The notes: a model not told the origin generated them from the letters alone. Shown: positions 1 to 6,892, counted from the first letter of the stretch. The stretch is DNA of 8,229 bases from an uncultured Bacteroidales bacterium (GCA_947305045.1 CAMZCW010000099.1:1-8229); one strand, 5' to 3'. A program made the numbers and translations.

Positions 1-30
1 ATACCACCAGGGTTTTTTCTCTTCTGCCAT
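1..30 (-). CDS. Start of next nqr gene, probably nqrB (partial)
   Basis: An ATG at 28-30 on the minus strand opens a frame that stays open to the window edge and reads MAEEKKPWWY. It lies 4 nt beyond the nqrA stop codon, the spacing of a translationally coupled operon. In known nqr operons subunit B, a multi-TM flavin-carrying subunit, follows A. Ten residues are too few to identify the product from sequence, so the nqrB assignment is inferred from gene order only. Confidence 0.5.
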   Translation of the reverse strand, partial: MAEEKKPWWY

Positions 31-34
31 AGTC

Positions 35-1357
35 TTATGCCATTTCTTTGATCATCAGGTCGATACCCTGCTGGATAATGGCCTGGATCTCGTTCTTGGA
101 AGGGTCAACGAAGTCGCACAGGGCGAGGTCCTCCGGAAGGACTTCATAGATGCCGAATTTTTCCATCTTCTCGATGTCGCCGGCCAGGCAGGCCTTGATA
201 AGATAGATGGGGAAGATGTCCATAGGGGTGACATCCTCGAAGCATTTGGTTTCCACGAAGGCGCGGGGACCGCCGTGCAGATTGGTGTCCATGTTGTACT
301 TCTTTTTGGGCGTGAGCCAGGAGAAGTAGCACCAGGAGGAGCTGAACACGGAAGGACGGAACACTTTGGCCCAGCCGAACCATTCGCGTTCCACGCCTTC
401 TTTCAGGAGGGTGAGTTGGTTGTCAAAAAGGCCGATGTAGCCTTCTGCGCCCAGGCATTCGCCGCTGAGGGCGTCGCCGCCCACCACACGCACACCTTCC
501 TGCACGGAGGTGATGTCCTTGACGGGGGTGCCGGGGAGGCACACCACATAGCCGGTTTTCTGCGCCTTGGGGCCGGTGACGGCCACTTTGCGGGTAAGTT
601 CCAGCTTGCCGGTATTCACAACATGTCCGATGGCGGCGAGCAGCAGCAGGGATACCGTCCACACGGTCTCACCCTTCAGGATGGGGGCGATGTGGCTGAT
701 CTGTACACCTACGTTGCCGGCCGGATGGGGACCGGAAACTTCGTGCAGGGCAGCGTTCTTCACCTGGGCGAAGCGGGAACCCTTGCGCACGGATACATGC
801 ACGGGTGCCACCTTGGCAAGTGCGTCAATGCCGGCCTGGATGTCCGTGAGGGCATCGGCCAGGGCAAATTCACTGTCTGCTGCGAGCGGAGCCGTGTTGA
901 AGGAGGATACGAAAATTGCCTTGGGGGTAAGTTCCGGGTTGGCCATCACGCCGTAGGGGCGCTGGATGAGGGAAACCCACAGACCGCTCTTCAGGAGAAG
1001 TTCCTTGGTTTCTGCAGCCGAGGCCGGAGCCTTGGTGCCGAAGTCCACATAGTCCTGTTTAGCGTCTGCCTTTACCAGAACTGCCAGCAATTTTCTCTTT
1101 TCGCCGCGGACAATCTGCTGCACGGTGCCACTGACGGGCGAGGTGAGGAGGATTTCCGGGCGCTGTTTGTCGGCCATTACGGGGGAGCCGGCCATTACCG
1201 TGTCGCCTTCCTTGACCAGCAGCCTGGGAACCAGGCCTTTGACGTCCGTCGGTTTCACAGCAACAATGTCCGGGCTCACGGTCCCAATGACCTCAGGCTT
1301 GGCGGCTCCCTTGATGGGAACGTCCAAGCCCTTTTTCAAAGCGAGATTGTTTGACAT
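35..1357 (-). CDS. nqrA: Na+-translocating NADH:quinone reductase subunit A
   Basis: NqrA is the cytoplasmic-face subunit of the six-subunit Na+-NQR complex, which oxidises NADH, reduces quinone and exports Na+. The 440-residue product has the usual family length. The N-terminus is KKGLDVPIKG (8-17), as in NqrA. A barrel-sandwich (lipoyl-like) region covers about 40-95, with LVKEGDTV and SPVSGTV. Further landmarks are RPYGVMANPE (133-142), GPHPAGNVG (209-217), GYVVCLPG (269-276), ALSGECLGAEGYIG (296-309) and the typical C-terminal EDLALCDFVDPSKNE (409-423). A start 9 codons upstream at 1384 is possible, but the extra residues MQIHKTVSI do not resemble family N-termini and would run into the promoter region, so ATG 1357 is preferred. 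No Shine-Dalgarno sequence is visible. The gene diverges from the helicase gene and is followed after 4 nt by a probable nqrB. Confidence 0.95.
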   Translation of the reverse strand: MSNNLALKKGLDVPIKGAAKPEVIGTVSPDIVAVKPTDVKGLVPRLLVKEGDTVMAGSPVMADKQRPEILLTSPVSGTVQQIVRGEKRKLLAVLVKADAKQDYVDFGTKAPASAAETKELLLKSGLWVSLIQRPYGVMANPELTPKAIFVSSFNTAPLAADSEFALADALTDIQAGIDALAKVAPVHVSVRKGSRFAQVKNAALHEVSGPHPAGNVGVQISHIAPILKGETVWTVSLLLLAAIGHVVNTGKLELTRKVAVTGPKAQKTGYVVCLPGTPVKDITSVQEGVRVVGGDALSGECLGAEGYIGLFDNQLTLLKEGVEREWFGWAKVFRPSVFSSSWCYFSWLTPKKKYNMDTNLHGGPRAFVETKCFEDVTPMDIFPIYLIKACLAGDIEKMEKFGIYEVLPEDLALCDFVDPSKNEIQAIIQQGIDLMIKEMA

Positions 1358-1381
1358 TATTGATACAGTTTTGTGTATTTG

Positions 1382-1390
1382 CAAAAAATA
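1382..1390 (-). promoter_or_regulatory. Weak -7-like element for nqrA
   Basis: On the minus strand TATTTTTTG lies 25 nt before the nqrA ATG. It resembles the Bacteroidota -7 element TAnnTTTG but has one extra T. No TTG sits at the 20-nt spacing seen at the better promoters in this window, so this is a tentative site. Confidence 0.25.
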
Positions 1391-1415
1391 CTGCGCGAAG
1401 TTACAAAAAATTTAC

Positions 1416-1439
1416 TAATTTCGCCCTATAAAATAGGGC
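1416..1439 (+). promoter_or_regulatory. Candidate -7 element and leader hairpin of the helicase gene
   Basis: TAATTTCG (1416-1423) differs from the Bacteroidota -7 consensus TAnnTTTG at one base and lies 20 nt before the helicase ATG. No clear -33 TTG is present. It abuts a perfect 7-bp inverted repeat, GCCCTAT (1423-1429), loop AAA, ATAGGGC (1433-1439), ending 4 nt before the ATG. The repeat would span the expected transcription start, so it may be an operator or a start-proximal hairpin. No ribosome binding site is seen. Confidence 0.35.
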
Positions 1440-1443
1440 CGAT

Positions 1444-3939
1444 ATGAGCGAAGTATTGAAGGATTTGAATCCGGAGCAGAAGAAGGCCGTTGAGTGTATT
1501 GACGGCCCCATGTTGATTGTGGCGGGAGCAGGGTCGGGGAAAACCCGCGTATTGACTTCCAGAATTGCATATTTGATAGAAAAAGGGATTCCGCCGGAGC
1601 GGATTCTCTCGCTTACGTTTACCAAAAAGGCTGCGGGGGAGATGAAGGAGCGTATCGCCCTCATGGTAGGGGAACGGCAGGCGCGGAAAATATGGATGGG
1701 TACCTTCCACTCCATCTTTATCCGTTTCCTGCGGGAATACGCAGATGTGATAGGCTTTCCGGCCACTTTCACCATCTACGACACCACGGATTCCGTGAGC
1801 GCCGTCAAAACCTGCATCAAGCAGCTGGAGCTGGACGATAAGCTTTATAAGCCCAAAGAGGTGCTCTCGCGCATCTCCAAGGCCAAGAACGACCTTGTTA
1901 CGCCCACGCCCTACATGAACGGTTCGGGTGGGTTCCGGGAAGACGACAACCACCACAAAAAGCCGGAAATCTACCGCATCTATGCCCGCTACTGTGAACT
2001 GTGCCGCCAGTCCGGCGTCATGGATTTTGACGATATCCTCCTGTACCTGAACATCCTCCTTAAACGCAGCCCGGAGGCCCTGGAAGCCATTTCCGGCCGC
2101 TTCAGTCACATTCTGGTGGACGAGTACCAGGACACCAACATGGCCCAGTACATCATCCTGAGGAAACTCGCCGCCGGTCATGGGAATATCTGCGTGGTGG
2201 GGGACGATTCCCAGTCCATCTACGGCTTCCGCGGCGCCCAAATCCAGAACATCCTCAATTTCCAGAAGGACTTCCCGGGGGCTAAGATTTTCCGCCTGGA
2301 GCGGAACTACCGCTCCACCCAAACCATCGTAAACGCCGCCAACTCCCTCATTGCCCACAACGAGGGCCGCATCCCCAAACAGTGCGTCTCCATGGGGGAA
2401 AAAGGGGAGGTGATCCATCTGGTGCGCTCCTACAATGGCGCTGAGGAAGCCACTCAAATCGCATATGATATTTTATCTCGTTTACGCGAAGATAAGTGTG
2501 AGTATAGGGATTTTGCCATATTGGTCAGAACCAACTCACAGACTCGTGTATTTGAAGAAAAACTGAGAAACAGAAATATCCCATATCGCGTTTTTGGAAC
2601 CACATTCTATGATAGAATGGAAGTGAAAGATGTGATTTGCTATCTGAAATTATCCATCAATCCAAATGAGGATGAATCAATTCGTCGTATTGTTAATAAA
2701 CCTACGCGTGGAATAGGAGATACATCTGTAACGGCGTGGTCTAATGCAGCTCAAGCCCTTAAAAAGTCTTTATTTCAAACAGCGTTTGAGGATAACTTGG
2801 AATCGTTTGGCTTAAAACCAGCAGCAATAGCAAAAATACGCTCTTTTTGTGGAATGATAGTCTCGTTTGTAGACAGATCTTCCACGTCTTCTGCCCTTGA
2901 GATAGCAGATGGTATCATAAGAGAATCCGGCTTGTATTTGTATTACAAAGCGGATACGACTCCTGAAGGCCAAACTAGAATGAATAATGTCGAGGAAGTT
3001 CTGAATGATATAGCGTCTAAACAAGAAACCTTGCTTAACGAATATAAAGAAGCACTAAACAATGGTTCTTTAGATGAGGATGAGCCAGAACCCGTACTGA
3101 GGATTGCGGATTATATGGAAAGTATTGCGCTACAAGCAAATATTGATGCTGAGGATTCATCAGATGAGGAGGAGTCAGATAACAAAGTGTCCTTGATGAC
3201 CATTCATACAGCGAAGGGATTGGAATTTAGGCATGTATATGTCGCTGGAATGGAGGAGAATATTTTCCCTTCGGGAGGCTGGATGCTTACACCGAAAGAT
3301 TTAGAAGAGGAAAGGCGTTTGTTTTATGTCGCAATGACGCGCGCGAAACAATCTTTGACATTGACTTTTGCAACTGAAAGATTCCGCAACGGTAAAACGG
3401 AGTCCAACGCCCCCAGCCGCTTCCTCAAGGAACTGGCGCCGCAGTATGTGGACAAACCGCTTCTGAGGGAGGAGCTGATGGCCGCTACCGGCCTGGAAGG
3501 CGACCGTCCCCGCTTTGGCAGCGGCCGCGCTGTCCTGCCCGACTCCGATCGGGCCTCTGGCGGCTTTCGCTGGTCTAAATGGTCGGGCAAGCCGGCTACA
3601 GTGGGTAGCAGCCGCTCCGTCCTGCCCGATTCCTCCCGCGGCGTCATGTCCGGCCCCGACCGGGCATCTCATTCCGTCATGCCCGACCGTGATCGGGCAT
3701 CTCAGCCCGCCCGCACCGCGGAGCCGGAGCGCCCGCCGCTCATCGACCCGGATTTTGTCCCGGAACCGCCGTCTTCCTTCCGGGTGGGAGACCAGATAGA
3801 GCACAACCGTTTTGGGGCAGGAAAAGTCCTTGAAATTACCGGACAGGTCCCGGATCTGAAAGCAAAAATCCTATTCGAAAAGTACGGCGAAAAACTTCTT
3901 TTGTTAAAATTTGCAAAAATTAGGCACAAAAAGTTGTGA
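1444..3939 (+). CDS. uvrD: UvrD/Rep/PcrA-family 3'-5' DNA helicase
   Basis: This is a superfamily 1A ATP-dependent helicase that unwinds DNA in repair and replication restart; it is called uvrD or pcrA depending on the annotator. The 831 residues carry the full motif set in order: Q-motif LNPEQKKAV (8-16), Walker A GAGSGKTR (28-35), Ia LTFTKKAAGEMKERI (57-71), Walker B VDEYQD (225-230), III VVGDDSQSIYGFRGA (251-265), IV LERNYRST (285-292), V VSLMTIHTAKGLEF (582-595) and VI EEERRLFYVAMTRAKQ (621-636). The C-terminus (about 780-831, VGDQIEHNRFGAGKVLEI onward) matches the Tudor-like domain that in PcrA/UvrD binds RNA polymerase. It is slightly longer than usual because of a Ser/Asp/Arg/Pro-rich linker at about 690-775. 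Two oddities are annotated separately: an AT-rich middle (residues 340 to about 648) and palindromic repeats encoding part of the linker. The frame is intact and the protein looks functional. Confidence 0.96.
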   Translation: MSEVLKDLNPEQKKAVECIDGPMLIVAGAGSGKTRVLTSRIAYLIEKGIPPERILSLTFTKKAAGEMKERIALMVGERQARKIWMGTFHSIFIRFLREYADVIGFPATFTIYDTTDSVSAVKTCIKQLELDDKLYKPKEVLSRISKAKNDLVTPTPYMNGSGGFREDDNHHKKPEIYRIYARYCELCRQSGVMDFDDILLYLNILLKRSPEALEAISGRFSHILVDEYQDTNMAQYIILRKLAAGHGNICVVGDDSQSIYGFRGAQIQNILNFQKDFPGAKIFRLERNYRSTQTIVNAANSLIAHNEGRIPKQCVSMGEKGEVIHLVRSYNGAEEATQIAYDILSRLREDKCEYRDFAILVRTNSQTRVFEEKLRNRNIPYRVFGTTFYDRMEVKDVICYLKLSINPNEDESIRRIVNKPTRGIGDTSVTAWSNAAQALKKSLFQTAFEDNLESFGLKPAAIAKIRSFCGMIVSFVDRSSTSSALEIADGIIRESGLYLYYKADTTPEGQTRMNNVEEVLNDIASKQETLLNEYKEALNNGSLDEDEPEPVLRIADYMESIALQANIDAEDSSDEEESDNKVSLMTIHTAKGLEFRHVYVAGMEENIFPSGGWMLTPKDLEEERRLFYVAMTRAKQSLTLTFATERFRNGKTESNAPSRFLKELAPQYVDKPLLREELMAATGLEGDRPRFGSGRAVLPDSDRASGGFRWSKWSGKPATVGSSRSVLPDSSRGVMSGPDRASHSVMPDRDRASQPARTAEPERPPLIDPDFVPEPPSSFRVGDQIEHNRFGAGKVLEITGQVPDLKAKILFEKYGEKLLLLKFAKIRHKKL
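2461..3390 (+). other. AT-rich segment inside the helicase gene, probable allele replacement
   Basis: Base composition changes abruptly inside one unbroken ORF. By hand count, 2401-2460 has 33/60 G+C, 2461-2520 has 21/60, 3001-3060 has 20/60 and 3421-3480 has 34/60. Codon choice changes too: AGA, ATA, TTA and TTT are common inside and rare in the flanks. A long antisense open frame, typical of GC-rich genes, runs through 1426-2457 and stops at the left edge. The segment encodes the 2A/2B helicase subdomains with motifs V and VI intact. The simplest reading is homologous replacement by DNA from a lower-GC relative. A chimeric assembly is the main alternative. Edges are accurate to about 20 nt. 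Confidence 0.7.
3533..3559 (+). repeat. REP-like 27-nt palindromic unit in the helicase linker, copy 1
   Basis: The 27-nt unit contains the inverted repeat GCCCGA (3537-3542), 6-nt loop, TCGGGC (3549-3554). Read in the helicase frame it gives VLPDSDRASG (697-706). It aligns over its full length with the copies at 3644 and 3677. A half-copy lacking the second arm (TCCTGCCCGATTCC) lies at 3620-3633. Confidence 0.6.
3644..3670 (+). repeat. REP-like 27-nt palindromic unit in the helicase linker, copy 2
   Basis: The arms are TGTCCGG (3647-3653) and CCGGGCA (3660-3666), pairing with one G-T, around a 6-nt loop. The helicase frame gives VMSGPDRASH (734-743). The start-to-start distance to the next copy is 33 nt, or 11 codons. 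Confidence 0.65.
3677..3703 (+). repeat. REP-like 27-nt palindromic unit in the helicase linker, copy 3
   Basis: This is the best-preserved coding copy: a perfect 8-bp inverted repeat ATGCCCGA (3679-3686), 6-nt loop, TCGGGCAT (3693-3700). The helicase frame gives VMPDRDRASQ (745-754). Its TCAT...ATCTC ends match the intergenic element at 6906-6931. Confidence 0.7.
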
Positions 3940-3964
3940 TAATCAATTCTAATTCTTATTTTTG
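3934..3964 (+). promoter_or_regulatory. Promoter-like sequence overlapping the helicase stop codon
   Basis: TTG (3934-3936, the last Leu codon of the helicase), a 20-nt spacer, then TATTTTTG (3957-3964) fit the Bacteroidota pattern TTG-N20-TAnnTTTG. Spacing is identical to the glnA and tRNA promoters in this window. No protein gene follows on the plus strand; what follows is the hairpin at 4002-4034. Confidence 0.45.
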
Positions 3965-3969
3965 CAACG

Positions 3970-4041
3970 AAGTTTTTCATAGTTTAAGTTTAGGTTAAGT
4001 AACCGGCCCTTCGCAGCGATTGCGAGGGGCCGGTGAATTTT
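3970..4041 (+). ncRNA. Possible small RNA between convergent genes
   Basis: Transcription from the promoter-like sequence at 3934-3964 would start near 3970 and meet a strong hairpin at 4002-4034 followed by GAATTTTC. That would give a transcript of about 70 nt with an AU-rich 5' half and a 14-bp 3' stem. No known RNA family is recognised. The U-tract is weak and the same hairpin also serves as a shared terminator for the two convergent genes, so this stays a hypothesis. Confidence 0.25.
4002..4034. terminator. Hairpin between convergent helicase and glnA genes
   Basis: A 14-bp stem pairs ACCGGCCCTTCGCA (4002-4015) with TGCGAGGGGCCGGT (4021-4034), with one T-G pair and a 5-nt loop GCGAT. It lies 62 nt after the helicase stop and 33 nt after the glnA stop, so it probably ends both transcripts. 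The flanking T-runs are short in either direction. Confidence 0.7.
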
Positions 4042-4067
4042 CAAGGATGATTTAGTCCGTAAAAGTC

Positions 4068-5582
4068 CTATCCGCAGTAGAAATACTGCTCTACGAGTCT
4101 GCGCATGAGCTTGGTGTCATTGCGGGCTTCCCGATGAAGCTGGGCGTCATTATGAGCCCGTAGGGCCTTTAGAATGCCATCTATCATGCGCGGGCGGAAG
4201 ACATCTGCAGCCTCGTAAGTGGCGCGGACTTTTTCCAGGCAGTTTGCACTTTCCGTGCAACAAGTGGGCAACTGTTCCAGCGTTGCCAGACGGTCCGCGT
4301 TCTCGCTTTTGTGGATGTCCATGTCCACGTAGGTATCGGCCGCAATCTTGAGCGCTTGCTCGCGCGGCATTTCCAGTCCGATGCGGGTGGCTACGCAAAG
4401 GCCGGCCATGAGCTGGTAAATATCTGCGCTGCAGTCCGGGCTGCGCATTTCGAAGGTTTGCTTGCCGGTAGTATCCATGGCTACGGCCTTTTCCTTGGGA
4501 TTGGCCTTGGAGCACATGTCGGTTCCGGCACTCCAGCCCAGCGGAACGCGGACCAGGGCGCTGCGGTTGCAGTCTCCCCAGCAAACATTGGTGGGCGCCT
4601 CCTGGTGCGGCACCAGACGGAAGTAGGAGGTGGGGTTTTTGTTGCCGAAGGCCGTGATGGACGGCGCCAGGGTCATGAGGCCGGCAATGGCGGCGCGGGC
4701 TTCTTCCGAGAGTTTGCCATCTTGGCCGAGAGTAACGTTTTTACCATCTTTCATCAGGCGCATGTGGATGTGCATGCCAGAGCCGGCTTTGCCCGTTGTG
4801 ATTTTAGGGGCGAAACTCACGTCCAGCCCATAGCGGTACGCCAGGTTGCGAATCACCCATTTGGCCAGCAGAAGCTGGTCTGCGGCCGTCTCCAGGGGGC
4901 AGGGGAGGAACTCGATTTCGTTCTGTTCATATACTTTCCCGTCCAGGGTAAAGTTGCCCACTTCACTGTGGCCGTATTTGATTTGGCCGCCGGTTTTGGC
5001 TACATGGTCCATGCATTCGCGGCGGAAATCGTTCAGCTTGGCAAAGGGCTCACTCTCATGATAGCCTTTCTGGTCCGTGGCGGGGAACAGTTTTTCTTCG
5101 TCGCAGATCACATAGTATTCCAGTTCTCCCATGGCCTCGAACTGAAGGCCGGTAGCTTTTTCAAAAGCGCTTTCCGCGCGCATGAGCGTGGCATGCGGCG
5201 CGCAGTCGAACGGTTCGCCGTTTTTATCGAAGAATCCGCAAAGGAAGCACAGGGTAGGAATCTCGTTGAACGGATCTACAAAGGCGGTCCGGTAGCGGGG
5301 AATTACATAAAGGTCACTGTTCCCGGCCTCAATGAAGGAAGGGAAGAGGCTGGAACCGTCTACGCGCTCACCCTCCGTGAGGATGGTTTCTGCATAGGCC
5401 AGGCTGTTTATGGTAAAGTTGAGCGTTTTTACGCGGCCGTCTTCGGCGGGATACATGAAGTCAATCATCCGGATGTTTTTTTCGCAGATGAAGTGAAGCA
5501 TGTCTTCGCGGGTGAAATCCTGGGGCATCTTTTCCAGGAAAGCCACCACTTCGTTGGGGTTGAGTTCAATCAGTTTGTTCAT
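4068..5582 (-). CDS. glnA: Glutamine synthetase (type I-related)
   Basis: The enzyme makes glutamine from glutamate, ammonia and ATP in the cytoplasm and is the entry point for nitrogen assimilation. The 504 residues contain the beta-grasp latch ERVDGSSL (72-79), the metal-binding GELEYYV (152-158), HSEVGN (205-210) and QNEIEF (220-225), the ATP/substrate loop GSGMHIHMRL (267-276), NPTSYFRLVP (316-325), CNRSALVRVP (338-347) and FEMRSPDCSADIY (377-389). Compared with classical GSI there are several extra residues between HSEVGN and QNEI, and the C-terminus has no NLYDLP-type tyrosine site, so control by adenylylation is unlikely. The length is somewhat above the 440-470 of typical GSI and fits a Bacteroidota subgroup. 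ATG 5582 follows a good promoter by about 20 nt without a Shine-Dalgarno sequence. A paralog acting on another amine cannot be excluded from sequence alone. Confidence 0.9.
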   Translation of the reverse strand: MNKLIELNPNEVVAFLEKMPQDFTREDMLHFICEKNIRMIDFMYPAEDGRVKTLNFTINSLAYAETILTEGERVDGSSLFPSFIEAGNSDLYVIPRYRTAFVDPFNEIPTLCFLCGFFDKNGEPFDCAPHATLMRAESAFEKATGLQFEAMGELEYYVICDEEKLFPATDQKGYHESEPFAKLNDFRRECMDHVAKTGGQIKYGHSEVGNFTLDGKVYEQNEIEFLPCPLETAADQLLLAKWVIRNLAYRYGLDVSFAPKITTGKAGSGMHIHMRLMKDGKNVTLGQDGKLSEEARAAIAGLMTLAPSITAFGNKNPTSYFRLVPHQEAPTNVCWGDCNRSALVRVPLGWSAGTDMCSKANPKEKAVAMDTTGKQTFEMRSPDCSADIYQLMAGLCVATRIGLEMPREQALKIAADTYVDMDIHKSENADRLATLEQLPTCCTESANCLEKVRATYEAADVFRPRMIDGILKALRAHNDAQLHREARNDTKLMRRLVEQYFYCG

Positions 5583-5601
5583 GTCTGTGTGGTTAGGGAT
5601 A

Positions 5602-5632
5602 CAAAGATACCCATTCTTCCCCGATTAGACAA
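5602..5632 (-). promoter_or_regulatory. glnA promoter
   Basis: On the minus strand TTG (5630-5632), a 20-nt spacer and TATCTTTG (5602-5609) match the Bacteroidota sigma-factor consensus TTG-N20-TAnnTTTG. Transcription would begin near 5596, leaving a leader of about 14 nt before the ATG, too short for a riboswitch. glnA is therefore probably transcribed separately from the membrane-protein gene upstream. Confidence 0.75.
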
Positions 5633-5641
5633 GCCCCCGCG

Positions 5642-6856
5642 TCAATCCTCCTTTATCTCCACTTCCAGAATGTTGTAACTGCTCAATTCCCGGTGATAAA
5701 CGTTGGATGCTATCCTTTTGACGAGGTCGTGGAAATCGTCATCGGAGACCCCCAGGCCCTTGGTAAGCGTCTTGGCTATGCCCAATTGTATGGTACTGAA
5801 GGTGGTGTCGCAAAGGAGGATTTTGGCAATATTGTCGATGAATTCCTGCCTGAGGGCCGGATTCGAGGGCTGACAGGCTTTGATGGTGGGACTGTTGATG
5901 GCCTGTTTGAACCGCTCCAGTTCGAGTTCTTCCCGCATGGCTATATCGACGATGAATTGGTACCTTGTCTCCGATTCATTTTTTGCGAAGGAAGCAGCGG
6001 CCGATATCATTGCCAGATTTTGGATGTGGCAGTAGTAATCCTGCTGCCTTCTGGTGGGGTTGATGGTATTTCTGCTGGCGGTATTGCTGCGGCCGGATTG
6101 GTAGGTAGGACTGAAGGTGGGTTCCAGAACCGGGTGCGTGGCCTTGCTGAAGGCTCTCATGGTAATCAGCAGCCAGATGATGCCCAGGACCACGAACAGC
6201 ATGGCCGTCCCGATGGCGTAAGACGCAATGCCGAAATAAATCCAGTACAGGACCAGCCAGAGCGGAATCATCAGCAGGGCGCCCCAGGGGGTGTCGAACT
6301 TCTTGGCCGCCCAGGTTGCCAGAGGCCAGGTGAGGAAGAAGGGGAGATTGGCCATGACGATGAGCCAGAGAATCAAAAGGACCGCCTGCCACTTCTGGGC
6401 CTTCTCGGTGTTTACGGTCTCCTTGCTTCTTGTGAAGATTTCCGCATCGATAAGGGTGAACGCCAGGGGAGAGAAGTTGGCAATGCTGGCATCCTTGGTT
6501 GCATGGGGCTCTCCAAGGGTAATGGCGGTGGCGACGCTGTCTTGATAGGTCACGTCCATTTCCCGCACAACCGTCTTTTCCCCGCGGGTGAATATCTTTA
6601 CATCCTCATAATGGGCAAGTATGTCTTTTTTCCCGCCCTTTTTCTTGACGGTCTTTACGGACGCCGGCGCCAGATACTTCTCCGACACATCGTCCAGTTT
6701 AAGGCCGATAATCTTGCTCTCAAAGGTGGCCGAGTTGAATACGCAGTTGTATTTGGTGTTTTCCGGCTCCAACTTATCCCTGTAGATATAGATGAAAACC
6801 AGGGCACCTACTCCCAGCAGCATGCCCACGATGGAAAGGACGTAACTTTTGAACAT
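5642..6856 (-). CDS. Unrecognised four-TM membrane protein
   Basis: I do not recognise this 404-residue protein. TM1 lies at about 5-25. A charged, beta-rich domain without TM follows (about 28-155), including a Lys-rich KKKGGKK at 71-77. Three closely spaced TM segments come next (about 157-179, 190-210 and 214-235), then a polar linker (240-272) and a helical C-terminal domain (about 273-385). With the short N-terminus inside, the 28-155 domain would be extracytoplasmic and the C-terminal domain cytoplasmic. The C-terminal domain loosely recalls TerB-like helical bundles (AAASFAKNESETRYQFI, GVSDDDFHDLV), but this is a weak impression. The start is set at ATG 6856, which gives a clean membrane anchor. 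A longer frame from 6946 would translate the REP-like palindrome as KEIPDQVRDED and overlap the neighbouring gene, and is rejected. Confidence 0.75.
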   Translation of the reverse strand: MFKSYVLSIVGMLLGVGALVFIYIYRDKLEPENTKYNCVFNSATFESKIIGLKLDDVSEKYLAPASVKTVKKKGGKKDILAHYEDVKIFTRGEKTVVREMDVTYQDSVATAITLGEPHATKDASIANFSPLAFTLIDAEIFTRSKETVNTEKAQKWQAVLLILWLIVMANLPFFLTWPLATWAAKKFDTPWGALLMIPLWLVLYWIYFGIASYAIGTAMLFVVLGIIWLLITMRAFSKATHPVLEPTFSPTYQSGRSNTASRNTINPTRRQQDYYCHIQNLAMISAAASFAKNESETRYQFIVDIAMREELELERFKQAINSPTIKACQPSNPALRQEFIDNIAKILLCDTTFSTIQLGIAKTLTKGLGVSDDDFHDLVKRIASNVYHRELSSYNILEVEIKED

Positions 6857-6869
6857 AATCGATTGTGCA

Positions 6870-6892
6870 ATAATTGCGAAGATAGCAATTAT
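6870..6892 (-). promoter_or_regulatory. -7-like element inside an inverted repeat, upstream of the membrane-protein gene
   Basis: TATCTTCG on the minus strand (6877-6884) is one base from TAnnTTTG and lies 20 nt before the ATG at 6856. It sits at the centre of a perfect 8-bp inverted repeat, ATAATTGC (6870-6877), 7-nt spacer, GCAATTAT (6885-6892). This arrangement would suit an operator. No TTG is found at the expected -33 distance. Confidence 0.35.

Noticed and set aside
275..1354. Long plus-strand open frame (359 codons) opposite nqrA
   Set aside because: It is the antisense shadow of a well-supported nqrA; its His/Gly-rich translation matches no family I know.
1426..2457. Minus-strand open frame opposite the helicase gene
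   Set aside because: Shadow of GC-rich codon use in the helicase; it ends where the AT-rich block starts, which itself supports the mosaic reading.
2461..3390. AT-rich block as an inserted mobile element
   Set aside because: It encodes the expected central helicase region with motifs V and VI and has no terminal repeats, so it replaces rather than interrupts the gene.
3533..3703. CRISPR-like array
   Set aside because: The units are palindromic, spacing is irregular, there are only three and a half copies, and all lie in frame inside a coding sequence.
4311..5678. Plus-strand open frame (455 codons) opposite glnA
   Set aside because: Antisense shadow of glnA, with no recognisable domain and no start signal.
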